Positions 46,101 through 54,935 of a stretch of 64,000 nucleotides of DNA are shown here, piece after piece. Made by a program: the position numbers and the translations under genes. Origin of the DNA: Halomonas salinarum (GTDB taxonomy: Bacteria; Pseudomonadota; Gammaproteobacteria; Pseudomonadales; Halomonadaceae); NCBI RefSeq assembly GCF_012062845.1, contig NZ_WWNB01000004.1, forward strand, positions 1 to 64,000, in the 5' to 3' direction. A model generated the notes under the pieces. It was not told where the DNA came from and searched no databases. It worked only from the letters and a program-made list of their open reading frames with translations. Positions within the stretch are counted from its first letter, which is position 1. Each line of letters begins with the position of its first letter.

Positions 46101-47219
46101 GCCACCCTGACACCGGATGATATCTCGTTGACCGCCGCCCTTGGCGACTTCCTGCGGGTCAAGACCGGCCTGCGTCTCGACCCCGATGATTGGCAGGTCG
46201 ATCAGCTGGAGCCGCACCTGCGCATGAACCTGAGCGTGGTGGATCACCAGGGCAATGTGCTGGGCGAGGGCCGCGATCCGGCAGACCTTGAGCAGCGCTT
46301 CGCCAAGGCGGCAAGCGAGGGCGCTCGTGCGCTTGCCGAGCAGGCCACCGATCAGCAGCAGGCCCTTGAGGATCTGCCCGAAACGGCGCTACCTGAATCA
46401 CGGGTGACCACCCAGGCGGGGATTCGCGTCGAGGCCTTCCCGGCGTTGGTCGAGGCCTCAAAGGGGCTTGCCGTCGAGCTCTTCGAACACCCCGTCAAGG
46501 CGCGGGAAGCGCATCGTCATGGCATCAAGCGCCTGGCGATGCAGCGAGCCCCCGACGCGGTGCGCGAGCTCAAGCGCCTCAAGGGACTCGACAAGTGTGC
46601 GCTCCTGTTTACCAAGGTGGGTAGCAAGGCCCAACTCGTCGACGATCTGGTCGAAGCGGTCTTTCTGCAGGTGGTGGCGGTTGATCCGCTGCCCCGTTCG
46701 CGAGATGAACTCGAGACGCGTCTTTCTGAGACGCATGAACAGCTGCTGCCTCATGGTGAGCATCTGGTTAACGTACTGGAGCGCGCCTTGAACGGCCACC
46801 TGGCGGTGACCAAGGCGTTGAAGGGCAATCTCAGCTTTGCCCTGGCACTGGTGTACAGTGACCTTAAGGCACAGATGCAGCGGCTGGTGCACCCGGGGTT
46901 CGTGGTCGAGGCCGGGGCCTGGCTTGAACAGTATCCACGCTATATGGAAGCGGCACAGATTCGTCTCGAGAAGGCCCCGCGAGAACGCAACCGTGATCAG
47001 ATGCTGATGCAGGAAGTTCAGGACTTCGAGGCACGTCTTACCAAGCGTCGTGAGGCGGGGCGGCGTCACGGACCGGAAGACCCGGAGCTGACCGAGTTTG
47101 GCTGGTGGATAGAAGAACTGCGCGTTTCGCTATTTGCCCAACAGCTGGGCACCTTGGTGCCGATTTCCACCAAGCGCCTCGAGAAGCGCTGGGCAGAAAT
47201 TACAGGGAGAACCTCATGA
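43200..47219 (+). CDS. hrpA: ATP-dependent RNA helicase HrpA
   Basis: 1339 residues starting at a TTG; GAGG lies before it and no nearby in-frame ATG exists. Walker A GETGSGKTTQLP is at about 111-122 and the DEAH box IIIDEAHERSLNID at about 204-217. SAT, QRKGRCGRISEGVC (motif VI), HA2 and OB-like regions follow, plus a long C-terminal extension of DUF3418 type, so the length fits HrpA and not the shorter HrpB. Its end overlaps the KAS III-like gene by four bases (ATGA). Confidence 0.93.
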   Translation: MSTTTSRSPTAADTTRLNALEQQLDDCLLSDAQRLGKRLAGLKRRARQGQPIDRGLTEVEQQLAKSKQRLAKRRGQAVSLNYPSELPVVEHRDDILEALRDHQVVVVAGETGSGKTTQLPKLCLELGLGRRGLIGHTQPRRLAARSVATRLAEELEVNLGEQVGYQVRFTDQTNDATLIKLMTDGILLAETQHDPDLSRYDAIIIDEAHERSLNIDFLLGYLKRLTARRPDLKIIITSATIDVERFAEHFADERRPQEDGGATPAPVVQVSGRTYPVEVRYRPLLRSEDDEEDRTLQEGILHAVEEIEAIEREKGWWHGPRDVLIFLPGEREIRETADTLRRADLKGTEVLPLYARLSNAEQNRVFQSHAGRRIVLSTNVAETSLTVPGIRYVIDPGLVRISRYSYRAKVQRLPIEPISQASADQRKGRCGRISEGVCIRLYDEEDYLSRPAFTEPEIQRTNLASVILSMLSLKLGEIEAFPFVDAPDSRFIKDGFRLLFELGAVDENNRLSDMGRRLARLPIDPRLARMVLTGAESGCLRETLIVVSALAIQDPRDRPADKRQAADQAHARWKDPDSDFVAWLNLWNGFEAAREELSGNQLRRWCREHYLSYLRLREWHDTFRQLRQLLGDMDIKVPSPEPLPEDDEARAKRRRENATTLHQALLTGLLSNIGQLLETREYLGARNRKFQIHPSSGLGRKRPKWVMAGELVETSKLFAREVARIEPQWIEPLAGHLVKRTYSEPHWEMKRAQVVAFEQVTLFGLPIVSRRRVHYGPIAPAEARELFIRRALVEGEYQTKADFFAHNRSMIEEVEELEDRARKRDILVDEETLFDFYDQRLPADIINGKGFEAWRKKAEAEDPGILKFDREALMARGAEDVTEQQYPHELTLGGVRYPLHYHFEPGASDDGVTMTVPAAMLSQLPVERLEWLVPGLLREKCIALMKSLPKSVRRQVVPIPDWVDAALATLTPDDISLTAALGDFLRVKTGLRLDPDDWQVDQLEPHLRMNLSVVDHQGNVLGEGRDPADLEQRFAKAASEGARALAEQATDQQQALEDLPETALPESRVTTQAGIRVEAFPALVEASKGLAVELFEHPVKAREAHRHGIKRLAMQRAPDAVRELKRLKGLDKCALLFTKVGSKAQLVDDLVEAVFLQVVAVDPLPRSRDELETRLSETHEQLLPHGEHLVNVLERALNGHLAVTKALKGNLSFALALVYSDLKAQMQRLVHPGFVVEAGAWLEQYPRYMEAAQIRLEKAPRERNRDQMLMQEVQDFEARLTKRREAGRRHGPEDPELTEFGWWIEELRVSLFAQQLGTLVPISTKRLEKRWAEITGRTS

Positions 47220-48337
47220 CCACCGCAGTGATCACCGGCAGCGGGCTCTACACACCGCCCCATGCCATCGATAATGCCGCCCTGGTCGAGGCCTTCAATG
47301 CCTGGGTGGATGCCGACAATGCCCAGCACGCCGACGCCATCGCGGCCGGTGAGCACGAGGCCCTTGCGTACTCCAGCAGCGAGTTCATCGAGAAGGCCTC
47401 GGGCATCTTGAGTCGCTACGTGCTGGATGCCGAGGGGATTCTGGATCCGCAGCGCATGCGCCCGGCTCTGCCCCAGCGCGGAAATGACGAGCTGTCGCTT
47501 CAGGCAGAGATGGGCCTCGCCGCGGCTCGCCAGGCACTGGATGCGGCGAGCGTCCAGGCCGATGAGATCGACCTGGTGATCGTCGCCTGCTCCAATCTGG
47601 AGCGGGCGTACCCCGCGGTGGCGGTGGAGCTTCAGGCGGCGCTGGGAGCCGGCGGGCACGCCTACGACATGAATGTGGCCTGCAGTTCGGCGACCTTCGC
47701 TCTCGATGCCGCCCGCAATGCGATCCTCGCCGGCAGCGCCAGGCGGGTGCTGGTGGTCAGCCCCGAGATCTGCTCGGCGCATCTCAACTTTCGCGATCGC
47801 GACAGTCACTTCATCTTTGGCGATGCCTGCACGGCGCTTCTCGTCGAAGACGATGCCGTGGCGCGTACCGAGGAGCGCTTCGAGATCCTCGGTACGCGTC
47901 TGGTCACGCAGTTCTCCAATGCCATCCGCAACAACGCCGGTTTCCTCAATCGCGTCACCGACGCCGATCCCCAGGCGCTCGACAAGCTCTTCGTGCAGGA
48001 AGGGCGGCGCGTTTTCAAGGAAGTGTGCCCACTGGTGGCCTCGCTCATACGCGGCCATCTGGATGACATGGGACAAACGCCCGCTGATGTGTCGCGTCTC
48101 TGGTTGCACCAGGCCAACCGGCACATGAACGATCTGATCGCGCGCCGGGTGCTGGGCCAGGCGCCACGCGAGGATCAGGCGCCGATCATTCTGGATCGCT
48201 ATGCCAACACCAGCTCGGCGGGCTCTATTATCGCCTTCCATCTGCACCGGGATGATTTGCCATCGGGTGCGCTGGGGGTGGTGTGTTCCTTCGGGGCCGG
48301 CTACAGTGCCGGCTGCGTTATGGTGCGCCGTGTATGA
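47216..48337 (+). CDS. Beta-ketoacyl-ACP synthase III-like protein
   Basis: 373 residues, longer than FabH (about 320). The Cys-His-Asn triad of the KAS III family is present: Cys156 in NVACSSATFAL, His298 in WLHQANRHMND and Asn331 in RYANTSSAGSI. An insertion of about 50 residues near the N-terminus resembles that of the longer FabH paralogues in Pseudomonas. The ATG overlaps the hrpA stop codon. It may start fatty acid synthesis or condense a special primer; I cannot tell which. Confidence 0.85.
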   Translation: MTTAVITGSGLYTPPHAIDNAALVEAFNAWVDADNAQHADAIAAGEHEALAYSSSEFIEKASGILSRYVLDAEGILDPQRMRPALPQRGNDELSLQAEMGLAAARQALDAASVQADEIDLVIVACSNLERAYPAVAVELQAALGAGGHAYDMNVACSSATFALDAARNAILAGSARRVLVVSPEICSAHLNFRDRDSHFIFGDACTALLVEDDAVARTEERFEILGTRLVTQFSNAIRNNAGFLNRVTDADPQALDKLFVQEGRRVFKEVCPLVASLIRGHLDDMGQTPADVSRLWLHQANRHMNDLIARRVLGQAPREDQAPIILDRYANTSSAGSIIAFHLHRDDLPSGALGVVCSFGAGYSAGCVMVRRV

Positions 48338-48377
48338 CGACCGTAAGATGATGCCAAGGACTGCCAAGGGAACGTCG

Positions 48378-49214
48378 ATGAGAGATAACGCGCGTAGGCC
48401 GAAGGGCCGTGCAGCTCGGGGGATAATGGCCAGGGCCATCCTGCTTGGTGCAGTGATGAGCATGGCTGGCTGTGCCAGTACCCAGACCGCCGAGAGTAAT
48501 CCGGATGATCCCTGGGAAGGCTTCAACCGTAAGGTCTTCGTCTTCAACGACACTCTTGATCGCTATGCCCTTAAGCCGATCGCCCAGGGATATGACTATG
48601 TGACACCGTCGCCGGTACAGACGGGGGTGGGCAATTTCTTCGCCAATCTCGGTGAGGTGGGCACAGCCTTCAACAGCGTGCTGCAGTGGAAATGGGGCAA
48701 TGCAGGCATCGCTTCCGGTCGTTTCATGATCAACTCGACCCTGGGGCTTGCCGGGTTGGTGGATATCGCCACCGATATGGGTATCACCGGGCGCGAGGAA
48801 GACTTTGGCCAGACACTCGCCGTATGGGGCGTGGGCGAGGGGCCCTATCTGGTGCTGCCCTTGTTAGGCCCAAGTACGGTGCGTGATACCGCTGGGCGCC
48901 CGGTCGACATGTATACCGACCCGGTGACCTACGTCGAAGATGACGAGGTCGCCTATGGATTGACCTTCCTGCGCATCGTCGACAAGCGTGCCGCCTTGCT
49001 CGATCAGGAACGCCTGATTCGGGGTGACCGCTACAGCTTTATCCGTGATGCCTGGCTGCAGCAGCGACGTTTCGAGGTCAACGACGGCGATATGGGCGAT
49101 GATCCGTTTGCCAGCGATGATTTCGACTTTGACGATAGTGATTTTGCCTTCGATGAACAGCCGGATGCCGATGAGGCAGACGGTGAGGACAGCGAGGCGG
49201 CTCCGACGCCGTAA
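48378..49214 (+). CDS. mlaA: Outer-membrane lipid asymmetry lipoprotein MlaA (VacJ)
   Basis: 278 residues. The signal peptide ends in lipobox SMAGC (Cys32). The MlaA domain begins DPWEGFNRKVFVFND and continues with NFFANLGEVGTAFNSVLQ and GPYLVLPLLGPSTVRD. The protein passes mislocalised phospholipids from the outer leaflet to MlaC. The C-terminal about 45 residues are strongly acidic (DDFDFDDSDF), an unusual tail. AAGGGAA supports the ATG at 48378. No mlaBCDEF genes are in the window. Confidence 0.93.
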   Translation: MRDNARRPKGRAARGIMARAILLGAVMSMAGCASTQTAESNPDDPWEGFNRKVFVFNDTLDRYALKPIAQGYDYVTPSPVQTGVGNFFANLGEVGTAFNSVLQWKWGNAGIASGRFMINSTLGLAGLVDIATDMGITGREEDFGQTLAVWGVGEGPYLVLPLLGPSTVRDTAGRPVDMYTDPVTYVEDDEVAYGLTFLRIVDKRAALLDQERLIRGDRYSFIRDAWLQQRRFEVNDGDMGDDPFASDDFDFDDSDFAFDEQPDADEADGEDSEAAPTP

Positions 49215-49300
49215 CGACCGCCGGATGGCGGCCTGAAAGGAATCCGCGTGAGGGTTCGCCCTCCCGCGGTCATCTGTCTAGGGACGAGGGGACGGAGTGC

Positions 49301-50497
49301 ATGGCCAGCCCAAGAATACTGATCGGTGTGCTCGACCTGCCTGGAAAGGCGCGTGACGATCTGGCCGAGGTGGTCGCAAAGGGCGCTTTTGCGGTGATAG
49401 CGGCCGAGCGGGCCGAGGAGTTGCCGGCGGATACGGCCCTGGTGGTCGCCCATGTGCGTTCGGTACCGACTCGCGACTGGCCCTCCTTGACCGCCCGATT
49501 GCCGACGCTGGTCGTCACCGAGAGCCGGCTGGACAGCGATCTGCTCAAGGCGGTTGATGCCGGTGTGGTGGATTACATTATCGAGCCGCTTCTGCATGGC
49601 GACATTCTGCGACGAATGATTGCCAAGGTGGTCGAGAACCATCGTCTGGCGCAGGAGCATCAGCGCGACCGTGATCGCCTCGCCGAGCTCAACGAAAGCC
49701 TGGAGACGCATCTGGCAATGCTGCGCCTCGATCAGCAGGCTGGCGGTCACATCCAGCGCAAGCTGTTGCCGCCCCGTCCGCTGGTGCTCGATGGGGTGAC
49801 GTGCGATTACTGGCTGGCGCCGTCGCTCTATCTGTCGGGTGATTTTCTCGATTACCAGCGCTTTGATGCGCGTTTCAGCGTCTTTTATTTTGCCGATGTC
49901 TCCGGCCACGGCGCTTCATCTGCCTTTGTCACCGTATTGCTCAAGTACCTGTGCAACCGTTGGCTGGGCGAGTGGGATGGTACCCATCCCGAGTGTTTGG
50001 CCGCGGACTGGTTGGCGAATCTGAATCGCGAGCTGCTGGATACAGGCATCGGAAAGCATATGGCCATGTTTGTGGGCGTCATCGACCACAAGACCCATCG
50101 ACTTCACTATTCGCTGGGGGCGCAGCTGCCGATGCCGCTATTGGTCAGTGAGGGCGGCGTCGCCCCACTAGAGGGTGAGGGCATGCCGGTTGGCCTCTTC
50201 CCGAATGTGGAATATCCTCAGTTGAGTTGTGCGTTGCCGCAAAACTTCCGACTATGGTTATGTTCAGATGGAGTGCTGGAGTATTTGTCAGGCAGGACGC
50301 TTGAAGGACGGCTCAAGGAACTCGAGCGACTGGTGCTTGAAAGCGACGACCTGTCGGCACTGCGGGAGAGCCTGGCCATTGATGGCCTGCCCGTGGACGA
50401 CGAGGGCACTATCAGTGGGCAAGCGCCGGAGTACGAGGAGCTGCCTGACGATCTGACGATCATGACCTTGAGCGGTTTTGACAATGATGAAGAATGA
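49301..50497 (+). CDS. SpoIIE-type protein phosphatase with degenerate receiver (HsbR/RsbU-like)
   Basis: 398 residues. The first about 120 resemble a receiver domain but lack an acceptor Asp (ALVVAHVRSV in place of the acidic strand). A coiled linker of about 30 residues follows, then a PP2C/SpoIIE phosphatase domain with SLYLSGDFLDYQ, FYFADVSGHGASSAF and LWLCSDGVLE, which hold the metal-binding Asp. It probably dephosphorylates the STAS protein encoded downstream, as in HsbR-HsbA or RsbU-RsbV pairs. It overlaps that gene by 14 bases. Confidence 0.87.
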   Translation: MASPRILIGVLDLPGKARDDLAEVVAKGAFAVIAAERAEELPADTALVVAHVRSVPTRDWPSLTARLPTLVVTESRLDSDLLKAVDAGVVDYIIEPLLHGDILRRMIAKVVENHRLAQEHQRDRDRLAELNESLETHLAMLRLDQQAGGHIQRKLLPPRPLVLDGVTCDYWLAPSLYLSGDFLDYQRFDARFSVFYFADVSGHGASSAFVTVLLKYLCNRWLGEWDGTHPECLAADWLANLNRELLDTGIGKHMAMFVGVIDHKTHRLHYSLGAQLPMPLLVSEGGVAPLEGEGMPVGLFPNVEYPQLSCALPQNFRLWLCSDGVLEYLSGRTLEGRLKELERLVLESDDLSALRESLAIDGLPVDDEGTISGQAPEYEELPDDLTIMTLSGFDNDEE

Positions 50498-50990
50498 AGG
50501 GCGATTGCAGGCGGCCATTGATTCCGGCGTCTTTATACTCAAGCTATCCGGTGATGTCCGCTTGACCTTGAGTGCCACCCTGGATACCCAGGCGCAGCGG
50601 CTGGCCGAGATGCCGGGTCTGGAAACCGTCATGGTCGATTTGCGCGAGGCCACCAATGTGGACTCCACGGCGCTGGGCTTCCTGGCCAAGGTAGCGCTCG
50701 CCGTGCGTGACCGGCTCGAGCAGCCGCCGACCATCGTCGTCGACAACCCGGATGTTAGGCGCATGCTCGATGTGATGGGCTTCGGCGATTATTTCACCCT
50801 GGTCGAGTCGCCCATCCGGGAGCCCGCCGAGCTCGCTGACCTGCCGCTGGTCAACGCCGACGAGCTGGTGCTTCAGGAACGCATTCTCGAAGCGCATCGC
50901 ATCCTGATGCACATGAGCGAGCATAATCGCGAAGAATTCCAGCCGCTGGTGGAACTGCTCGAGGAGCAATACCGGCAGCCAAGCGAATAG
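50484..50990 (+). CDS. STAS-domain anti-anti-sigma-like protein
   Basis: 168 residues. The N-terminal STAS domain holds the likely phospho-Ser in NVDSTALGF (about residue 55). It is followed by a helical C-terminal extension of about 55 residues, beyond the usual length of anti-sigma antagonists. The domain order is like Pseudomonas HsbA, the partner of HsbR, which links to FlgM and diguanylate cyclase HsbD. The ATG at 50484 lies inside the phosphatase gene, which implies coupling; a TTG at 50478 is also in frame. Confidence 0.83.
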   Translation: MMKNEGRLQAAIDSGVFILKLSGDVRLTLSATLDTQAQRLAEMPGLETVMVDLREATNVDSTALGFLAKVALAVRDRLEQPPTIVVDNPDVRRMLDVMGFGDYFTLVESPIREPAELADLPLVNADELVLQERILEAHRILMHMSEHNREEFQPLVELLEEQYRQPSE

Positions 50991-51120
50991 GCGGCCTGGT
51001 TCGGCGTCCACGAGTAGCTTGGCGTCTGGCGGCACGCAACGCTTGTGCTTATCCCGTTAGATGATTCGCTTTCATGTCATGCATCGTGACGGTGAATAAT
51101 CACGTGAATCACGTATAAAC

Positions 51121-51156
51121 GAAGAGGGCCGGTCGATATCGACCGGCCCTCTTTTC
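51121..51156. terminator. Bidirectional intrinsic terminator
   Basis: AAGAGGGCCGGTCGAT and ATCGACCGGCCCTCTT form a perfect palindrome (51122-51153) with a T-run on the plus side and an A-run partner weaker on the other. It sits between the convergent STAS gene (plus) and transaldolase gene (minus). Confidence 0.88.
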
Positions 51157-51242
51157 GTGGTGGTTCTTTTCTTTGCGACCTGTTGCCAAGGCGCTTGGTC
51201 GCGCGAATGGTCCCCAACCGACTGCCCGTGCGCTATCCGGGC

Positions 51243-52178
51243 TTACTTGCGCAGTTCGCCCAGCAGGGCTTCCAGCTTGCGCTGATCGTCCATGAACTTG
51301 CGAATACCTTCGGCAAGCTTCTCGGTGGCCATGGCATCTTCGTTCATCGCCCAGCGGAATTCGCCTTCGTCCAGCGGCTCGGGCATGGAGCTTTCAGCGT
51401 CCTGCGGCCTCAGGGCCCGCGGTAACTCTGCGTTGTCTTCCGCAAGCTCGCCAAGCAGCTTCGGGGAAATGGTCAGGCGATCACAGCCCGACAGCGCCTC
51501 GATCTCGCCGGTATTGCGGAAGCTCGCCCCCATGACCACTGTCTTGTAGCCGTGTCCCTTGTAGTGCTCGTATATCGCGCGCACTGAACGGACACCGGGA
51601 TCGTTGGCGCCTGCGAAGTCTGCTTCGGGGTCGCGGGCCTTGTGCCAGTCGAGGATGCGGCCCACGAAGGGCGAGACCAGCGTCACGCCAGCGTCGGCAC
51701 AGGCCTGAGCCTGGGCAAAGTTGAAAAGCAGCGTCAGGTTGGTGCGAATGCCTTCGCGCTCGAGTTGCTTGGCGGCGCGAATGCCTTCCCAGGTTGAGGC
51801 GACCTTGATCAGAATACGCTCGCGGCCGACACCCCGCCGCTCGTAGCGCTCGATCAGCGAATGGGCGCGGGCCAGGGTGGCGTCGGTGTCGAAAGACAGC
51901 CGTGCACTGACTTCGGTGGACACATAGCCCGGAACCAGCGCACTGATCTCGCTGCCGACCTCGACCGCCACCGCATCCAGCGCATCGTCGATGTCGGTGC
52001 TCTGGCGGGCCAGCTCAGCCATCCGGGCGCGGCGGCCTTCCTGTTGTGCCGCCTGCAGGATCAGCGAGGGGTTAGTGGTGGCATCGGTGGGTTGGAAACG
52101 CTTGATGGCGTCCAGGTCACCGGTATCGGCGACCACCGTGGTCATAGCTTTCAGCTGTGTCAGCTTGTCCTGTGTCAT
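51243..52178 (-). CDS. tal: Transaldolase
   Basis: 311 residues from the ATG at 52178; an ATG two codons earlier is too close to its AGGA. The Schiff-base Lys lies in [13 protein letters not shown] (about Lys125) and the sugar-phosphate motif in [12 protein letters not shown] near the N-terminus. Length and motifs match the TalB group. The enzyme moves a dihydroxyacetone unit from sedoheptulose 7-phosphate to glyceraldehyde 3-phosphate in the pentose phosphate pathway. Confidence 0.95.
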   Translation of the reverse strand: MTQDKLTQLKAMTTVVADTGDLDAIKRFQPTDATTNPSLILQAAQQEGRRARMAELARQSTDIDDALDAVAVEVGSEISALVPGYVSTEVSARLSFDTDATLARAHSLIERYERRGVGRERILIKVASTWEGIRAAKQLEREGIRTNLTLLFNFAQAQACADAGVTLVSPFVGRILDWHKARDPEADFAGANDPGVRSVRAIYEHYKGHGYKTVVMGASFRNTGEIEALSGCDRLTISPKLLGELAEDNAELPRALRPQDAESSMPEPLDEGEFRWAMNEDAMATEKLAEGIRKFMDDQRKLEALLGELRK

Positions 52179-52408
52179 GGTCATCCTGAATGATCGAGTG
52201 AGTCAGATCCTCACTGTAGCAAGGCCGCGTCGCGCTGGGTATACGTGCTTGGTTCCTGGCAGCTGTCATCGCCAGGGGCCCGGCGCGGGCAGTACTGCCA
52301 CATAGCGGCGCTTTGCCGAGGCAACGGCGGAGAAGGGCGGCAGTCAGAAGGTAAATGGGTTATCATTAGCCGGCTACTTTTTCACCCGTTTCTTTCAGGA
52401 GCATCCTT

Positions 52409-53593
52409 TTGTCACTGAGTACTCGAAGAGTGGCCCTATTGGTGGCGGCCAACACGGCCCTGGCACCTTTCGCCATCGATGCCTACCTGCCGGCGATGCC
52501 GGCATTGGCCGAGGCCGTGGGCGCCAGTATTCATCACACCGAACTGTCGATCAGCGTCTTTCTGTTCGGCTTCGCGATCGGCCAGCTGACCGGTGGTCCG
52601 TTGTCCGATCGCGTGGGTCGCAAGCCGGTCCTGCTGACAGGGCTCTTGGTGTTCTGCCTGGCGAGCCTTGCCATCACCCAGGTGAGTTCACTGGAAACGC
52701 TATGGGCCTTTCGCTTCGTCCAGGCGCTGGGCGGGGGGGCCTGCGTGGTCAACTCGGCGGCCATCGTGCGCGATTGCTTCAGCGGCCGGGAGGCCGCCAA
52801 GGTGATGTCGACCATGGCCATGATCATGATGCTGGCACCATTGGTCGCCCCGGCGGTAGGTAGTGGCCTTTTGTACCTGGCCGATTGGTGGCTGATATTC
52901 GTGTTCCTTGCAACCTATGCCGGCTTCCTCGCCTGGCTGCTGGGCACTCGCTTGCCCGAGACGCGTTCGCCCGATCAGCCAACGGCGTCCTTCCGTCAGG
53001 TACTGGGTAACTATGCAAGCGTCTTCCGCCAGCGCGAGGCGATGGGCTATATCTGTGCGGTGGCGATGTCCTTCGCCGGCATGTTCGCCTTCATCACTGC
53101 CTCACCCTTCCTGTATATGGATTACTACGGCCTTACGCCTGCGATGTACCCGGTGGTGTTCGGCGCCAATGTGGTGGTGATGGCATCGTCGAACCGGCTC
53201 AACATTCGCCTCCTGCGACATCGCTCTCCTCAACAGAACCTGCGTCTGGGGCTCGGCATGCAACTGCTGTCGGCCATCAGCCTGGTGCTGTTGGTGGCGA
53301 TGGGTAAGGACTCTCTCTACACGGTGGTGCCGCTGATCATGCTGTTCATGGGCCAGATTGGCCTGATAACCCCCAACGCGATGAGCTCGTTGCTGGAGAC
53401 GTTCAGCCACATGAGTGCGACCGCCACGGCGCTGATGGGCAGCATCCAGTTTTCCTGCGGCGCTTTGGCCGGCGTGCTGGTCGGTGCCTTCGAGGTCGAG
53501 AATCCCTGGCCGATGGTGCTGACCATGCTTGGCGTTGCCATCATCGGGAACATTGGCGTGAGGGTGCTGGTGGGGCGACATGCCCGTACCTGA
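52409..53593 (+). CDS. Bcr/CflA-type multidrug efflux MFS transporter
   Basis: 394 residues with about twelve membrane segments. The MFS signature GQLTGGPLSDRVGRKPVLL (about 60-78) and the family start TPFAIDAYLPAMP-like sequence LAPFAIDAYLPAMPALAEA (about 18-36) are diagnostic. It begins at a TTG with AGGAG eight bases upstream. The substrate cannot be read from sequence; relatives export bicyclomycin, chloramphenicol or similar compounds. Confidence 0.88.
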   Translation: MSLSTRRVALLVAANTALAPFAIDAYLPAMPALAEAVGASIHHTELSISVFLFGFAIGQLTGGPLSDRVGRKPVLLTGLLVFCLASLAITQVSSLETLWAFRFVQALGGGACVVNSAAIVRDCFSGREAAKVMSTMAMIMMLAPLVAPAVGSGLLYLADWWLIFVFLATYAGFLAWLLGTRLPETRSPDQPTASFRQVLGNYASVFRQREAMGYICAVAMSFAGMFAFITASPFLYMDYYGLTPAMYPVVFGANVVVMASSNRLNIRLLRHRSPQQNLRLGLGMQLLSAISLVLLVAMGKDSLYTVVPLIMLFMGQIGLITPNAMSSLLETFSHMSATATALMGSIQFSCGALAGVLVGAFEVENPWPMVLTMLGVAIIGNIGVRVLVGRHART

Positions 53594-53730
53594 CCACGCG
53601 CATACTGGAAAGAGAGATTGTCCCGCTGCATGACATGTCGCGGCTATACCGCCAAGGCGCTCGGAAACGGGCGCCTTGTTGCTATGCAGCCTGGCGTTAG
53701 AGGGTGGGCTGGTCTAGCGTGTCGGTGGAT

Positions 53731-53769
53731 GTGTCACTTGTCACGAAGCTGTCATCTTGTTGCGTCATC
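53731..53769 (+). promoter_or_regulatory. Pho box upstream of pstS
   Basis: TTGTCAC-GAAG-CTGTCAT (53738-53755) fits the PhoB 7-4-7 consensus, with the two TGTCA half-sites spaced 11 bp. Extra half-sites GTGTCAC (53731) and TGCGTCAT (53762) flank it, so two or more PhoB dimers could bind in tandem. It lies about 60 bases before the pstS ATG. Confidence 0.82.
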
Positions 53770-53816
53770 TTGTGTCTCGCGAAGGTTGAATACCCTCATC
53801 GACAGGAGTTACCTGC

Positions 53817-54830
53817 ATGAACCGCATCCTCAAGACTACCGCTATTGCCGCCGCCGTCATGGGCTTCGCTACCGCCGCCCAGGCCCGTGATCAAGTTCGC
53901 ATCGTCGGCTCCAGCACCGTGTACCCGTTTTCCAGTTACGTGGCTGAAGAATTCGGTGCTACCACCGACTTTCCGACGCCAGTCATCGAGTCCACCGGTT
54001 CCGGCGGCGGCGCACGCCTGTTCTGCAACGGCCTCGGTGAGGGAACGCCGGACATCACCAACGCGTCGCGCCGCATGAAGCCTTCCGAGTTCGAGCGCTG
54101 CGTCGAGAATGGCGTCACCGACATCACCGAGGCTTTTATCGGCTATGACGGTATCGCCTTTGCTCAGTCCAGCAAGAATGACGAAATGGATGTGACCCGC
54201 GAACAGCTCTTCATGGCCTTGGCCGCCCAGGTGCCGGTCGATGGCGAGCTGGTCGACAACCCCTACACCCAGTGGAGCGAGATTGACTCCTCGCTGCCGG
54301 ATCGCGAGATCGCCGTCTACGGTCCGCCCACTACCTCCGGCACCCGTGATGCCTTTGAAGAGCTGGTGATGGAAGCCGCCTCCGAGGACATGGAAGCCTA
54401 TGGTGGTGAAGGCTACACCGATATCCGCACCGACGGCGCCTTCATCGATGCCGGCGAGAACGACAATCTGATCGTTCAGCGCCTGTCCGAGAATACCGAT
54501 GCGTTTGGCATCTTCGGCTACTCCTTCCTGGAAGAGAATGCCGACACCCTGATGGGCTCCAGCATCGACGGCGTCGAGCCGACCCCCGATGCCATCGGCA
54601 GTGGCGAGTACCCGGTGTCGCGTTCCATGTTCTTCTATGTGAAGAATCAGCATGCCGATGAGGTTCCGGCCATGTATGAGTATGCCAACCTGTTCATGAG
54701 CGAGAAGATGATCGGTGATATCGGCTATCTCAAGGGGATGGGCTTGATCCCGGCGCCGAAGGACATGCGCGCCGACGCCCGCGAGGACGTGGCCAACCAC
54801 GAGACACTGGAACTGTCTGATCTCAAGTGA
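53817..54830 (+). CDS. pstS: Periplasmic phosphate-binding protein PstS
   Basis: 337 residues with a signal peptide ending AAQA near residue 22. The phosphate-binding motif GSSTVYPFSSYVAEEFG and the GGARLFCNG, ITNASRRM and GTRDAFEEL loops identify PstS. It delivers phosphate to PstCA. A Pho box lies upstream. It heads a pstSCAB cluster, each gene within about 110 bases of the next. Confidence 0.93.
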   Translation: MNRILKTTAIAAAVMGFATAAQARDQVRIVGSSTVYPFSSYVAEEFGATTDFPTPVIESTGSGGGARLFCNGLGEGTPDITNASRRMKPSEFERCVENGVTDITEAFIGYDGIAFAQSSKNDEMDVTREQLFMALAAQVPVDGELVDNPYTQWSEIDSSLPDREIAVYGPPTTSGTRDAFEELVMEAASEDMEAYGGEGYTDIRTDGAFIDAGENDNLIVQRLSENTDAFGIFGYSFLEENADTLMGSSIDGVEPTPDAIGSGEYPVSRSMFFYVKNQHADEVPAMYEYANLFMSEKMIGDIGYLKGMGLIPAPKDMRADAREDVANHETLELSDLK

Positions 54831-54935
54831 TTGAAGACGTACTTGATGCTTGAATTGGCCGGCAGCTTGGCGCTGCCGGCCGACTTACGTTCCGGCAAGT
54901 CGATGCTGCCGGGCCCCGTTGACTGAGAGCTTCCC

